Assembly: GCA_030267565.1 (NCBI GenBank)
Contig: BRXU01000015.1
Location: 1,053,001 to 1,117,000 of the forward strand
Direction: 5' to 3'
Source of the DNA: Pleodorina starrii
Taxonomy: Eukaryota > Chlorophyta > Chlorophyceae > Chlamydomonadales > Volvocaceae
DNA length: 64,000 nucleotides
The translations under genes were made by a program, and so were the position numbers. Shown here piece after piece: positions 45,701 through 57,037 of this stretch (its first letter is position 1; the number at the start of each line of letters is the position of its first letter). The notes beneath the pieces were generated by a model. It searched no databases and was not told the DNA's origin. It saw only the letters and a list, made by a program, of their open reading frames with translations.

Positions 45701-47340
45701 TGCCGGTTCCACTCGCTGACGTTCCGCTGTACCAGCGACCGCCGGTGCGTCTGCGCGTGCACGTGCGCCACCGTCACCACGCCCGCCCCTGCTGCCGCCC
45801 CCATCGGCGCCACGCCCGTGCCCGTGACGCCTCTGCTGCCGTACCCCGTGCCCGTCGTGCTCGTACCCGTGCACAAACCCCCCGTCCCGCCGGAGCTGCG
45901 GTCGGCGCCGGAGGAGGTGCTGGGCAGGTCGTTATCTCCAACGGTCGAGCGGTTGGTCACCAACCGCATAAGCAGCTCCAGCACCTGGTTGCTGTCCGCC
46001 AACTGCTGCCCTCCCAGCTGCGCGTAGTGGCCCATTATGAGGTCGGAGTGCTGGCCCGGGCTGGTGTCAAGGCTCTGGCATAGGCTGCCGGTGACCGTGG
46101 GTGGCGAGAACGTAAAATCCGGGTCGCCGGGGCGGCGAAGCGCGGCAGCGGCGGCGGCGGCGGCGGCGCCGGGGGCGATGGCCAGTGAGACCGCGGCGGC
46201 AGCGGCGGCGCCTCTACCGCTGCCCCCGCCGGGGCCCAGGGCGCAGGACAGCGAGGCTTCGACCTCGCTGTTGCTGCTCCTCCCTAGGGCAAGCGCCGCC
46301 GTCGCAAGGGCGGCGGTTCCGCTGCTGCTGCTGATGATGACGCCACCTCCGCCGCGACTGCTGGTCACATGCACCGCGTTCTGTGCGCACCACGTACCGC
46401 GCCTCTGCGGCGGCCGCGGCGCCAGCCGCGGCTCCGCCGACTGCGATCCGGCGCACCACTCTTGCCGCGGGACCGCATCGACCGCGGTCGCCGCCGCCCC
46501 CGTTTGGCGCGACGGCGTCTGCCTGTCGGGATGGCCCTCCTCGCTCGGGGGTAGGTCGCCGCTCTCGATGCGCTCCAGCCGCGGTGTGCCGCCGATCGCC
46601 GTCACGGCCAGCCCCGCCTCGTCCGCCGCCCGCACCAGCGCACCCAGCATCAGCATCGCGTCCAGGCTGGCTCGGCCGCGGAGTGCCCGGGACACCACGT
46701 GCCGTGATCCGGCAATGGTCAGGTCCCCGGGGGGTCCCGCCAGCGCCACCGGGGCGCCGCCGCCGCGCATCGCCAGGGTGCCGCTGCTTGCGTCGGAGGC
46801 CGCAAAGGACTCGGCGCCCGTGTCCGCGCTGACCGTGTCGACGCTGGCGCGCATCATCAGCGCGAGGGGAAGATTGGGAGCCGGGAGCCGGGAGAAGCTG
46901 AGGGTGGCATAGCTGGCATGCGGGTCGGGCAGCGGGGGCCCGGGTGGGCTGGGCCCGACCCCGACGCCGCAGTCCAGGCTCAGGCGCGGCGCTGATGTTT
47001 CGCGGCGCTGTATGGAGGCACAACTCTGGGTTGCGGAAAACAGCTGGCCTGCGGCACTCTGGGCTTGGCCTCCCACGGCATCGGCTTCTCCGCTTGCAGT
47101 ACCGACCGCCAGGGTTCTTGTCCCTGAGCCAACAAGAGGCCGGGAAGGGCTGGAACCCCCATTACAAGGCTCCTGCTGCTGCGGTTCTCCGGCGGCCAGC
47201 TGCGCCAATTTGGTGTGGCAAGCAACGGCCGTATCGCACTGCGGCGGGCTCGCGATTGCCAACGGCTGCGTTGACCGCTTGGCGGACTTTGTAGAAGACT
47301 TGCCATGCCCAGAAAAGCATCCTAGGAACAACCACTTCAT
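42724..47340 (-). CDS. large unrecognised low-complexity protein
   Basis: Exons in transcription order: 47340-45082 (753 codons), 44285-44108 and 43769-42724 (TGA), with phases 0, 1 and 2 agreeing; 3483 nt, 1160 aa. The N-terminus MKWLFLGCFSGHGKSSTKSAK is short, hydrophobic and Cys-containing, then basic, as in some volvocine membrane-associated signalling proteins. Most of the rest is Ala/Gly/Ser-rich with poly-Ala and poly-Gly runs. More ordered islands are RASLDAMLMLGALVRAADEA, SNQVLELLMRLVTNRS, SVRDVLSRIHQQQ and, from exon 2, GLASLFDAHLTAALRRTG. No kinase, cyclase, GAF or PAS motif was seen. The two long exons are GCG-repeat-rich. The last exon may not be the true 3' end, because a splice donor-like GGTGGGGG lies near 42740 just before the chosen stop. 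Confidence 0.65.
43797..43930. repeat. tandem AACAACAACAGCATTAACGG repeat in intron
   Basis: Three to four copies of a block made of AAC trinucleotides, AGCATTAACGG and CATCATC, in the second intron of the gene at 42724-47340. It is a stop-free stretch in several frames, which extends spurious ORFs. Confidence 0.85.
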
Positions 47341-49015
47341 TGCAGGCCCTAGGTGCTGCTCAGGTCTGCCATGTTGTCCAACTAAACAAGCAGCTCGCCT
47401 TCAATTGAACAAATTCATCAAAATTCACAGTGAAGCACATGTTATGCTCCACAGTACCACAGACGGCCAAAAAGGCAAACAACTCCGCAAGGGGTGGGAC
47501 AGCTTAGTCAAGAATGGCTGCATCATAAAGGAACACCAAAAATGCTAATATGGTCCCGGAGACACCTTAATTAGCTAAATAGCTAGAGTGGACAGCGGAA
47601 ACAGTTATGAGCATGAAAAAAGTGCCAATGGATGCCATACGATGATCCCTATCCCTATCCTTGTGGCCGAGAACCCAAACACTTATGCAGTGTAGCATTT
47701 AACCATATTCTGTGTTTCTTTTGGAGCTCATGTGCGGAACCAAAGTCTTGGCATCACGGCTCCTGCGGGCCAGAAACAGTGTTTCCTCCCACGTACTCTT
47801 CACAGATACAGTACTACATAACGTGAAGAACCACGAAGAAGACTACCGGTATGCGGCGAGACACAACGCTCTCAGGTCAGGTGCCTTCAAGGAGTTCGTT
47901 GTAAAGTAACGTTTTTATCGGGAACATTGCCGTGCGCACTTCCCATCCACCTCTGATAGGAAAAAGGCAAACCCACCCGTGTAAATTGCCCAAATTGGGT
48001 ATCCCCGCCTCATCCACCGCGTTAGCTGAAAAAAGCGCTTCTCAGTCTTCAGCATCTCTCCCCTCAACCTGTCTCAACATCCCCAGTGCATCGATAGCCT
48101 CGAAGGACTCGCTCCAGACTCACTGCAAGGGCAACGAAACCAGCAGGCCATGCTGACAACCCGGGGCGCCAAAATGGGCCAGGCCGCCGTACAAAATTAG
48201 CTGTTCCCTGTAATACAAAAAAAAATACAATCATACGCTCGTGCACACTCTTTAACCGCACATTCAGACAAACCTCTCGACGCGACCCTCAGCCACTCTC
48301 GATCCACTCGCCCTTTTCGCAACTCGTTCACGCGCTCCCTTTCCTTGGTATCCACCCGCGGACTGCACACGCGCACGCAAGCAGCTGTCCTCGTTCCCTC
48401 AAAACAAGCCTTCCCAGCTGGAGGCCGCCACCGACAGCGCAGCGCCAGCAAGGCACTGGTCCGCGCTATCGCGGCCTCAGCCACCGCGGCCGGTCGCCCG
48501 CCAGGCCACGCCATGTTTCCTCCGCCCTCGCGACGTCGCCGGGCAGCCGCCCCAGTTCCGAGAGGGGAGCGCACCGCGTAACGGCCCGCGTAGGGAATTC
48601 ACCTTCGAGGCCACGTCGCCGGCACGACCAGATGCAGCCCCATCATCATCGTCAAAGCCCCTCTGACGTGCTGTCCCTCTCTTTCTCTCTCCCACCACAC
48701 AGCCCATACACGCAGCCAGGGCATTAGGCATTAGGCATTTACATGTTGTGCTGGCTGTACGGCAGTAGTAACTAGTGTTCCCCCACAACGGATATCCGTC
48801 CAGGGACGCACATATCCGGGGCTGACGCCTGCGCCGTACGGGCGCCGAGGCCGAACCCGCCGAGGTGGCCCCAGCGGCGGCGGGCGCTGCTGGTGCTGCC
48901 GCTCCTGTATTCAATTGAGCGGCATTGACGGAAAAAACGCTCTCTACGCCGTCACGCGGTCATGCATCATCGGATATGTTGAGCACCGGAAGGCATTGGC
49001 GCCACGACGACGACC
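47341..49015. other. intergenic region, no gene recognised
   Basis: Upstream of the low-complexity gene and downstream of the ferredoxin gene (both -). It is moderately AT-rich from 47380 to 48000, compatible with a promoter for the gene starting at 47340. No exon or RNA gene was recognised. Confidence 0.5.
48739..48743 (-). promoter_or_regulatory. TGTAA polyadenylation signal candidate
   Basis: TGTAA on the - strand, about 273 bp beyond the ferredoxin-like stop at 49016. Confidence 0.5.
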
Positions 49016-50506
49016 TCACTGCGGCTTCGTAGCTACGACCACAGCGCCGCTGTTGTCGCCGTCTCCAACAAGTGTCTGGCAGGCGAGCCGCCAGGTGGCG
49101 GGCTTCTGTGCGGGCGCATCACCATCACCGTCACCGGGAGGAGGGGGAGGGGTTAGTCAAAACGATACCGCCGCGGAGGGACATAGGCCACCGAGAACCT
49201 TCAGTAATACTTACCAAACATGCATGTTGCCTTACCAATACCGGAAGCGCTGCGAACGCGTCGCCGTCGGACCAACCCAAACGGACAAATAAATACGCGC
49301 GACAGCACGGCAGCAGCACGAACGCCCAGACAACACGACCCTACCAAACATCACTCAACTGCGCTCAGGGTGTAGGGAAAGGGGTCGGACAGGAAGGGTT
49401 TGGGCGGCCAAGTGTGTGGTGGCGGACGGAATTAGGCTGGGGGCTGGGGGTGGGCTGGCCTGAGAGTGCGAGTGGGCCCACAGCGTGTGTACGCCGAGCA
49501 TGTGCATGGCTGCCATGTTTCACCCGTGGGGTGGCCCATGGGTCACTGGGTCTCCGACCCACATCGCACCGCAGGCGGGTCGCGAGAGTTTGGCGTGGTC
49601 GAAAGTAAGGAATTACCGATACACATTCAGCGTATTGCCGCTACTGCTGTCAATGCTATTGCGGCTGTGGTTGCTGCTGATGCTGCAGTCGCCGCTGCTA
49701 TTGATGCTTCGGCTGGTCCCATCGGCAATGCAGCCGTTACCAGCTGTCAACTTAAAGCCAAGCCAGAGCATCAAACACACGGGAGCGTGCCTTACCCCTG
49801 CGAGCTTCTTCTTCTCCGCTGCAGACCGCTCGGATAGCAGCTCCATGCCCTCCCGAACCTATTGATCAGCGTCAAGCAGCCGGGCAAAGCCAGAACGCCG
49901 TACAGAGCCGCGCGATGCGGCCGGAGGTGGGCAGAAGTGCGGCGGGATTAAGGGGCCAAAGGAGTGGAGCGCAGGGTGGCAGGTGTCGGTAAGCTGTGCG
50001 AACGGTGCCAACCGCCGCGTGCCATGCGCGCCTGCACTCAAGCAGGGCTTTTGCGAAAACGCACGAGGATGCGAAAACCACACGCACGGAACTATGGGAA
50101 GTGCGGAAAAGGCTGCCTAGATGCCGGGTGTGCCGTATCCTCGCGTGCCGCTGGCAGAATTGAGACACCACGCGCGACGCTGAGCTACGCGCTGGACCCC
50201 CATGCCAGGCTGCGACACGCCCGTTTTCACCGCGCTTACCTCCACTATACAGGTGCCACAGCTACCACCGCCTCCGCATTGCCATACTTTGCCCCAAGTT
50301 GTGTAGAGGTCAACTTTCTCGGCCAGGAGCACTGTCCGCAGAATATCACCGGATTCCACGGCAATGTTCACAGATGGACCCTCCTTCGTCTGTACAGTAA
50401 GCTGGATTGTAGGGGTCGAGGCCGCGCGGGGTGCGGGCAAGGTCCTGCCCCGTGGATGGCAAGCAGCAGCAGGCGAGCGTCGAGCGCAGAGTTGCGTGCA
50501 CTTCAT
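49016..50506 (-). CDS. PNSB3/NDF4-like 2Fe-2S ferredoxin
   Basis: Exons in transcription order: 50506-50240, 49858-49796 and 49105-49016 (TGA), totalling 420 nt, 139 aa, all in phase 0. Residues 1-30 (MKCTQLCARRSPAAACHPRG...) form a Cys/Arg/Ala-rich leader compatible with a plastid transit peptide. The fold then follows plant PNSB3 (NDF4): GDILRTVLLAEKVDLYTTWGK, the cluster segment CGGGGSCGTCIVE (C77, C83, C86), MELLSERSAAEKKKLAGKP, and WRLACQT giving the fourth Cys. It therefore probably binds a 2Fe-2S cluster. In plants this protein belongs to subcomplex B of the chloroplast NDH complex. C. reinhardtii has no plastid ndh genes, so another redox role is likely if this species is the same. 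The second intron carries a dispersed repeat copy. Divergent from RSP3. Confidence 0.87.
49158..49292 (+). repeat. dispersed repeat element, copy 3
   Basis: Begins GATACCGCCGCGGAGGGACA and continues with AGTAATACTTACCAAACATG, CCTTACC, GCGAACGCGTCGCCGTCGGA and CCAACCCAAACGGAC. It is more diverged than the copies at 5336 and 25077. It lies in the second intron of the ferredoxin-like gene, antisense to it. Confidence 0.7.
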
Positions 50507-51205
50507 GATTATTGTCCTCTAAAACAATTAAATAACTGTCCATATTGGCGCGTGCTGGTCTGCTTATCGGCAGGGAGACATCAATGTACGATAGGACGAG
50601 TGAACAGCAACTACCCTTTAATACGCGCACGCCTCATATCAACTCAACTTAGATTCTGCCCGGAGACGTGCGTACCTTGCAGACTGTCTCTAAACAAGCA
50701 TATTACGACCTACTTCTACCTACGTAGGAAAACCTTCGGAGGGCCACGTTTACACGCAGCAGCACTGCAACCTCATGCTTTTGTGCCATCTCTTGGTTTG
50801 TTAGGATTTACCCGTCACCTATCTTCTTCAGACGGATAGAAAGCCCCTCGCGTACTGCATTCTCCGACGATTCGTAATGTCCCGGACCGAAGCCAGGCTC
50901 CTAACAGAGAGGGCATCGTTGTCAAGCAGAGAGGGCAGAGAAGGCGGTCTCCAGGACAACCTTGCGTGGTCACTACGTGCCGGGAAAAAGCCGGTACGAT
51001 GCTCGTCCTGACCGCTGGGCTCTAAGACGGGGTCTCGCGCTATTCACTTATATTACTTACTTGTAATGTTCGCTCAGATTTAGTCGTTCTCTTTGTTCAT
51101 TTTAGTATATCAATATTACAGTTTATCTGTTCCTCTACTCCCTAACGCCAGTGGCCGCGTGCCATTTACCCTTCACCATATTGAGTTTTGTAGAGGCCTT
51201 GGAGT
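50507..51205. promoter_or_regulatory. divergent promoter region, ferredoxin-like gene / RSP3
   Basis: 699 bp between the divergent start codons of the ferredoxin-like gene (-) and RSP3 (+). The part at 51040-51140 is AT-rich and next to the RSP3 side. No coding sequence or RNA gene was recognised. Confidence 0.55.
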
Positions 51206-53210
51206 ATGGTGAACGCCAAGGCGCAGCAGCAGCTGTACACCCACGCGGCCGAACCGAAGGCAGTCCAACAAAGGCGCGCCAAGGTGCGCAGCTTTTTGAG
51301 CCTCCATTCTCATGGACAAGCATTGGTTTCATTCCACTGGCGGCTGTTGAGCTGAATTTTGCCCCGCGCCCCACCCACCATGTGCAGTATCGCGAGGATG
51401 AGGGCGAGCCGCTTCCCACCGCGAACATCATGTTCGATCGCCGTGTCGTGAGAGGCAATACCTATGCTGCTCGTATCCTTCCAGCGGATGTCACACAGAC
51501 GCAGGCCAAGCCGAGTCCCCCTGCGACGTGAGAACGGGTCGTTTCCGGCCAGCACTAACTTCCGATTCAGCTCGGCTGTTGTCAACCATAATTGCTATAT
51601 TTTCTTATTACAGGAGGAAGAAGACCACGCGCACAGTCCCACCGCGGACGCCCGAGGCGGTCGAAGGGCGCAGGCACATCGACATTCAGACGGACGTCTA
51701 CCTGGAGGAGCTGACCGACACTGTGCCGGAGGCCGACACGTTCACGCAGACCGATGCTTTCCTGGATCGGCCGCCAACGCCGCTGTTCGTGCCCCAAAAG
51801 ACCGGCACGGATGCGGTCACCCAAATCGAAAACGGTGAGGACCTGCAACCCGGCTGCCCAGGGCCAAAACCTCCAGCCTGGAGCTTGCCATTACCTCTTC
51901 GACGCTGCCGCTATTGGGTCGCGCACGTCTTTCCTTCCGTTACTACCGCTCGCGGTTTCTCGCCGCGCTTAGCTTCCCTGACGCTCTGACGCCGCGGTTT
52001 CCGCCTCCGCGGACCACCCACCCTCGCCGCTGTGCCGCGGCCCCGCCCGTGCTCCCACCCACCTTGATCCTATTCCCCAAATAATTCCCCGCGCCTTCCA
52101 AATCAAAACCGAACATGCGCAGGCGACCTCTTTGACTTTGACTTTGAGGTGGAGCCCATCCTGGAGGTGCTGGTGGGCAAGGTCCTGGAGCAGGGCCTCA
52201 TGGAAGTCCTGGAGGAGGAGGAGTTGGCAGCCATGCGCGCGCACCAGGAGCAGTTTGAGCAGATCCGCAACGCCGAGCTGGTTGCGACGCAGCGCATGGA
52301 GGCGGCGGAGCGCCGCAAGCTGGAGGAGAAGGACCGACGCATGGCGCAGGAGCGCGAGCGCGTCGAGCGCGAGCGCGTGGTCCGCCAGAAGGTTGCCGCC
52401 AGCGCCTTTGCGCGCGGCTACCTGTCGGGCATTGTCAACACCGTCTTCGACCGCCTCGTGTCCTCGGGCTACATCTACGACCCCGTCATGCGCGAGGTGG
52501 AGACGGGCTTCATGCCCTGGCTCAAGGAGCAGGCGATTGGCTACCTGGCGCGCGGCGTGGTGGCGCGCCAGGTGGTGAACAAGCTGGTGGAGGACGCGGC
52601 GGCGGCGCTGTCGGCGAACCGGGACGCGGTGGCGGAGAAGGCCGCCGCCACGGCGGCCGCCGTGGACGCCTGGGCGGAGCGCCAGGCGGCGCTGGAGACC
52701 AAGCTGCAGGGTGCGGAGCTGGAGGCGGTGCGCAGCCGACCCACATTTGTACTGCGGGAACTCAAACCGGCGACGCCGGAGGCGATCGAGGCGGCGGCGG
52801 CGGAGCTGCGCGCGCAGGCGGAGGAGGCGGCGAACGCCAAGTACGAAAACGACAAGGCGGAGGCGGCGGAGAAGGCGCGCGCGGAGGCGGAGGAGAAGGC
52901 GGAGGCGCAGCGGGTGCAGCTGGAGGAGCTGGCGGCGCAGGCGGCGGCGGAGGCGGAGGAGCGCGGCGAGGATCCGCCGGAGGAGCCGCCGACGCTGGAC
53001 GAGCCCCTGGTGGACGTGGAGGCGGTGGTGGAGGCGGCGGTGGCGGCGGTGGTCAAGCCGCCTGTGAAGGAGGTGGAGGATATCGACATCATCTCGTACA
53101 TGTTGGACCAGGGCATTATCACCAAGGACGCTATCATCCAGTCGTTGGCGGTGCATGCGCTCGGGGACAAGGGCTACATCCACCACCCTGCGTTTGCGGA
53201 GACGGCGTAG
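51206..53210 (+). CDS. RSP3: radial spoke protein 3
   Basis: Exons 51206-51283, 51388-51527, 51614-51834 and 52123-53210 (TAG) total 1527 nt, 508 aa, close to the ~516 aa of C. reinhardtii RSP3. The match runs end to end: MVNAKAQQQLYTHAAEPKAV, FDRRVVRGNTYAARILPADV, RTPEAVEGRRHIDIQTD, and DLFDFDFEVEPILEVLVGKV, the start of the amphipathic RII-like docking helix (about 158-178). It continues through ATQRMEAAERRKLEEKDRR (coiled coil), FARGYLSGIVNTVFDRLVSS and FVLRELKP. TQT-like sites (VTQTQ, FTQTD) resemble LC8-binding motifs. RSP3 is the dimeric scaffold and A-kinase anchor that fixes radial spokes to doublet microtubules in motile cilia. The C-terminus is a Glu/Ala-rich helix. Neighbours are divergent to the left and convergent to the right. 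Confidence 0.97.
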
Positions 53211-54442
53211 AAGCCGCTGGAGTGATTGGAGCGGGCTGGCGCGTGGGGGCTTTGGTGGGAGGCGGGCGGGAGTGGGGGCGGGGGCGGGGACAGGGGCTCT
53301 TTGGCGGCGCTGCTCTGCTTGAGATGGGGCGAAGTGGTCGTGAAGGGGCAGGGCAAGGGCCGGGTGTGGGAGAAAGCATTGTGGTTCGCAGCTGGCGTTT
53401 TGGTGTGAGGGCGCGGCATGGATTGGATGGGAATAGGAGGCAATTATCGGGTGGGTGTGGATACAAGGTATCGGGCCGGGAGGGGCCTGCGAGGGCAGGG
53501 GCGGCGTGTAAGCGCGCATAATCTGAGAAGGATTGCGCTTTGGGTAAAAACTGGGAAAGGCATGGGGGGACATGGATGAGGGGCGCCAGGGCCGAGCGTG
53601 ACCGAGTAGCCAGTGCATGTGTGGGTCCCTCAATGTTCACGTCAAGGAATGATTATGGACGCTGTCGCACTGATAAAATGGAAGCACTGTTCATGTCCTG
53701 TGATTACGCGGTTGTGCCATACATGAATATATTTCGGTGTGACCTGATGTAACCGTCCTCGCCGCTGCTTGCGCGTGACTGATTTGGTGTCGCGTCGTGT
53801 TTCGGTTAAGTGCCGTACCTGTTATCGCTGCGCGCTGCATGACCTGGGTTTCGGGTCGACCTCACGTCTGGACGTGCATGGAATTGTGATGATGAATGTG
53901 CGCACGTTGACGAGTTCATGAATCATGATGGATGCGCGCTGACAGCGCATTTTGGAGGCGTGAAAACGATGGATCGGGGCGCCTGGCGGCCGCCAACCCT
54001 ACTTGTGAACTAGGAAGGAACCCGTGACCGCTTTGTCAAATGTCTGAGACGCCCGCCATCCGCCATCTGTCTGACTTGAACATTGCTAGGCTAGATTGAA
54101 CCTGGACCTGGGACGCGACCGTGACTGGCGTCCTTGTGTACATTTGTCACGGAGCTTCTGGCCGTGGCTGACCCCATGCGCCATGCGCTTTGTAATGGAT
54201 GCTGCGCTTTCGCTGTGCTCGAGATGCCCGGGGAACCGAGGAAGTATGGGTGCCGTGCCGTCCTCTGATGGCTTTCCACTTCCGTAGCCGGTTTTGGTAC
54301 CCACAGCGTCCTGCCGTCCCGTGTCATAATTAAAGACTTCTGCGCTCGAATCAACGCGCGCTCTGAATGATGCACCCGACGCGTCGCGCAACGTCACGAG
54401 CCGCGTCCTCCCGCACGAACACGGCCGCACATCCTCACTCCA
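53211..54442. other. convergent 3' region between RSP3 and COQ2
   Basis: Contains the RSP3 3' UTR on the left and the COQ2 3' UTR on the right. The stretch at 53640-53960 is rich in short ATGA/CATG motifs. No gene was recognised. Confidence 0.6.
53748..53752 (+). promoter_or_regulatory. TGTAA polyadenylation signal candidate for RSP3
   Basis: First clear TGTAA after the RSP3 stop on the + strand, implying a 3' UTR of about 550 nt. Confidence 0.6.
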
Positions 54443-57037
54443 TCACGCCGCCGCCAGCAGCAGCCGATCCGCCACAATCCCCGCCAGCAGCAGCCCGCCC
54501 GCCCACTTGTTCGACACAAACTTGGCCATACAGTCGGGGCCGTTGGACAGATCGACCGTCGTCACCTGCCAGGCGAGGTGGCCCGCCATCGCGCCCACGC
54601 CGACGTAGTACGGCACGCCTACGCCGGCCGCGCCGCCGGCGGCCAGCAGGCACGCCACCGTCGCCGCGCCAAAACCCGCGAACCAGGCCTTGCTGCGCTC
54701 GCCGAACAGCAGCGCAGTCGACTTGACGCCCGCCGCCACATCGTCACGCTTGTCCTGGTGGGCGTAGATGGTGTCGTACACCAACGTCCACGCGACGCCG
54801 GCGCCGTACAGAGGCAGTACGACAGACCAGTCGCAGGCGCCCGCCACGGCCGAGTATCCCATCATGGCGCCCCAATTGATGGTGAGGCCCAGAAAAGCTT
54901 GGGGCTGTGTCGGGTGCAGTACAGCACAGCCGCATTCCGCCATGCAGTGGTTTGTGTGGCGGGTAGGTGGGAGGCCGGGAGGCAAGGGAGGGTGTCAACG
55001 CGTACAGGACTTGTCCGAGCGGGGAAAGGGGAGCGAGAAGCGGGGAGCGGGAAGGGCGGGGACGGGGGAGCCACGGCAGAGTGCTGGTCAATGGCAGGCC
55101 GCCACGTAGCGCCTTCTTCGTTGGTACGGCACTCACCCAGTACGTGATCCGCTTCATGAGGGGGTACGTCCCCACGAGAAGCAACGAAGAGGCGCCAAGT
55201 AATTTGCTGCAAGCAACGGAGAGGGAAAATGGACAAAGTTGGAGCGCAGAAAACTTCTGGGCGGCAGATGCGGCCGATTCGAGACGTATCTAAGGGCGGG
55301 AGACGTCGGCTCGCAGCGCCAGCGGCGCAACACGCAACACTCCCAGCCCTCCTAAGCCCCCTGGCAAAAGACACACACCAAGCCACGGGCTCGCTGCCTG
55401 GAGGCGCCCGCCGCCGCCGCGCCGCTCCGCCCCGCCCCATCCCCGCGCTGCCTTGCCTGTAGTCGTTGAGCTGCAGCAAGATAACGAGGCCCAGGGACAG
55501 CTGCAGCGCCAGCAACCCTGAAAGGGCAGAAACCACCAAGAAGGTCGCGGACCTGAGAAGCTGAGCTGTAAGCGGCGAGAGCTGCGGTTGCGGAGCGCTG
55601 GGAGAACCCCATCTGGCCACCTCCCCCGGCGCTGTTCTCCCCACGGCTCGGCTGCACGTGCACGCCGAAAGCACGGCACCGAAAGGGCGGCTTTCCTGGA
55701 CAACGCAGATGCTGGAACAACAATCGCGCGCAGGGCATAGCGCGGCGTCCCGCCGCCGCCGCCGCTCCTATCCATCCGCCCGCGCGCTCAAGAGTCACAG
55801 CGGGCTCTGTCCTCGACCTGTTTCGCCGTCCTGCACGCCCAGCTTCCCCCAATCCGCACAGCCGGGACCAGGCTGCCGCGGCCGCTGCGGGCTTGTGGCC
55901 CCCCGGCTGCTTACCGATCGCGTCTCTGGGCGTCAGCGTCCCCGCCGCCAGCGGTCGACTTCGGGTGCGCTCCACTTTGCTGTCCAGGTCCCGGTCCCAC
56001 AAGTCGTTGACGGTGCAGCCGGCACCTCGGAGGAGCTGCGTCCATCCAGGGAGAGGAGAAGCAAGAGAGGAAATCCGGTCATGGGAGGGCTTCGGGTGCT
56101 TGGCAGCGGGGAGAAGAGAACCCGTGGCAACGAACCCAGCCGGGGCTGAGAGGGAAAAGAGAGAAAGAGAGGGACCGGGCGTTTTGGACTCTCGGGTTTG
56201 CCCCAGTCCGTCATGCCGGCTCCCCCTAGGGGTCCCTAGCCCCTGGCCGCTTCCCTGCTGGCGCGCCGCTGCGGCTCCACACGCTGCCCGTCCCCTCCTC
56301 CTCCTCCCTGCCGCCTGACCCACCACTGCCCCGCTGCCGAAGAGCGCCATCATCCAGAGGTCGGGCAGGTGGCCCGGAGGGGTTGCCAGAGCGATGGACC
56401 TGCAGCCGGCAAAACACGGACTGTCGGCGAGACCGCCCGGTAAGGGGCGTATGGCGGAGCGGGTATTGCGGTGGTGAGCGGAGCGGAAGCGAGGCCAGGA
56501 GGAAAGACGCGTGCGAGCGCCCCGAAGCGAAGCCGATCAGAGTTGGAGGGTAAAGGATAGGCGGTGCAATGCACGCACCAGAAGCAGGGCAGCGCCAGCA
56601 GCCAGGTGCCTATGGGCTTGTCAAGCCGCATCAGCTGTGCGTACGGCACGAGCCTGGGGGGCAGGTTCCGCATGATCCAGTTGCCAGCGGGAGGGGCTGA
56701 GCCTCCTGGTGCTTCGATGGACATCTGCCGTGTCAAATTCAGGCAGGAGCAGGGATTAGGGAGGGTGCGGGTGCAACTGCGCCGTACGAGAAACTGCCGG
56801 TTAAACCGGTTAAACGTATCTCACGTGTCGTCGAAAGCTGGTCAAGAAAGGAGGGATGGGCGGAACCCCGCGACCGGAAGTACTCGGGGCGTCATCATCG
56901 GCTGATGACTGCAACGAGCCAGGCCGCTCCGAAGCAGCATTAGAAAAGAGGCCGAGGACACCAGAGTGATTAAGGACGTGTCCTGTACCTCGTAACCTAA
57001 GGGCGTAAGCTGCAGTAGCCGCTTGCAAGGCAGACAT
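54443..57037 (-). CDS. COQ2: 4-hydroxybenzoate polyprenyltransferase, mitochondrial
   Basis: Exons in transcription order: 57037-56825, 56724-56579, 56399-56324, 56035-55915, 55517-55457, 55206-55137 and 54904-54443 (TGA), totalling 1149 nt, 382 aa. Exon 1 was added because it is in phase and supplies a presequence-like leader ([20 protein letters not shown], ending FRRH). The catalytic part has [20 protein letters not shown], the first Asp-rich motif NDLWDRDLD (155-163) split from later helices by introns, [27 protein letters not shown] and the second motif [13 protein letters not shown] (272-284). This is the UbiA-family enzyme that prenylates 4-hydroxybenzoate in ubiquinone synthesis at the inner mitochondrial membrane; Mg2+ is bound by the Asp motifs. 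The junction at 55456 uses a GC donor (CAG|GCAAGG), supported by phase on both sides. Convergent with RSP3. Confidence 0.94.

Noticed and set aside
50850..51050. Possible structural RNA in the RSP3 upstream region
   Set aside because: Some short complementary blocks exist, but no match to 5S, U snRNA or tRNA patterns could be established by eye.
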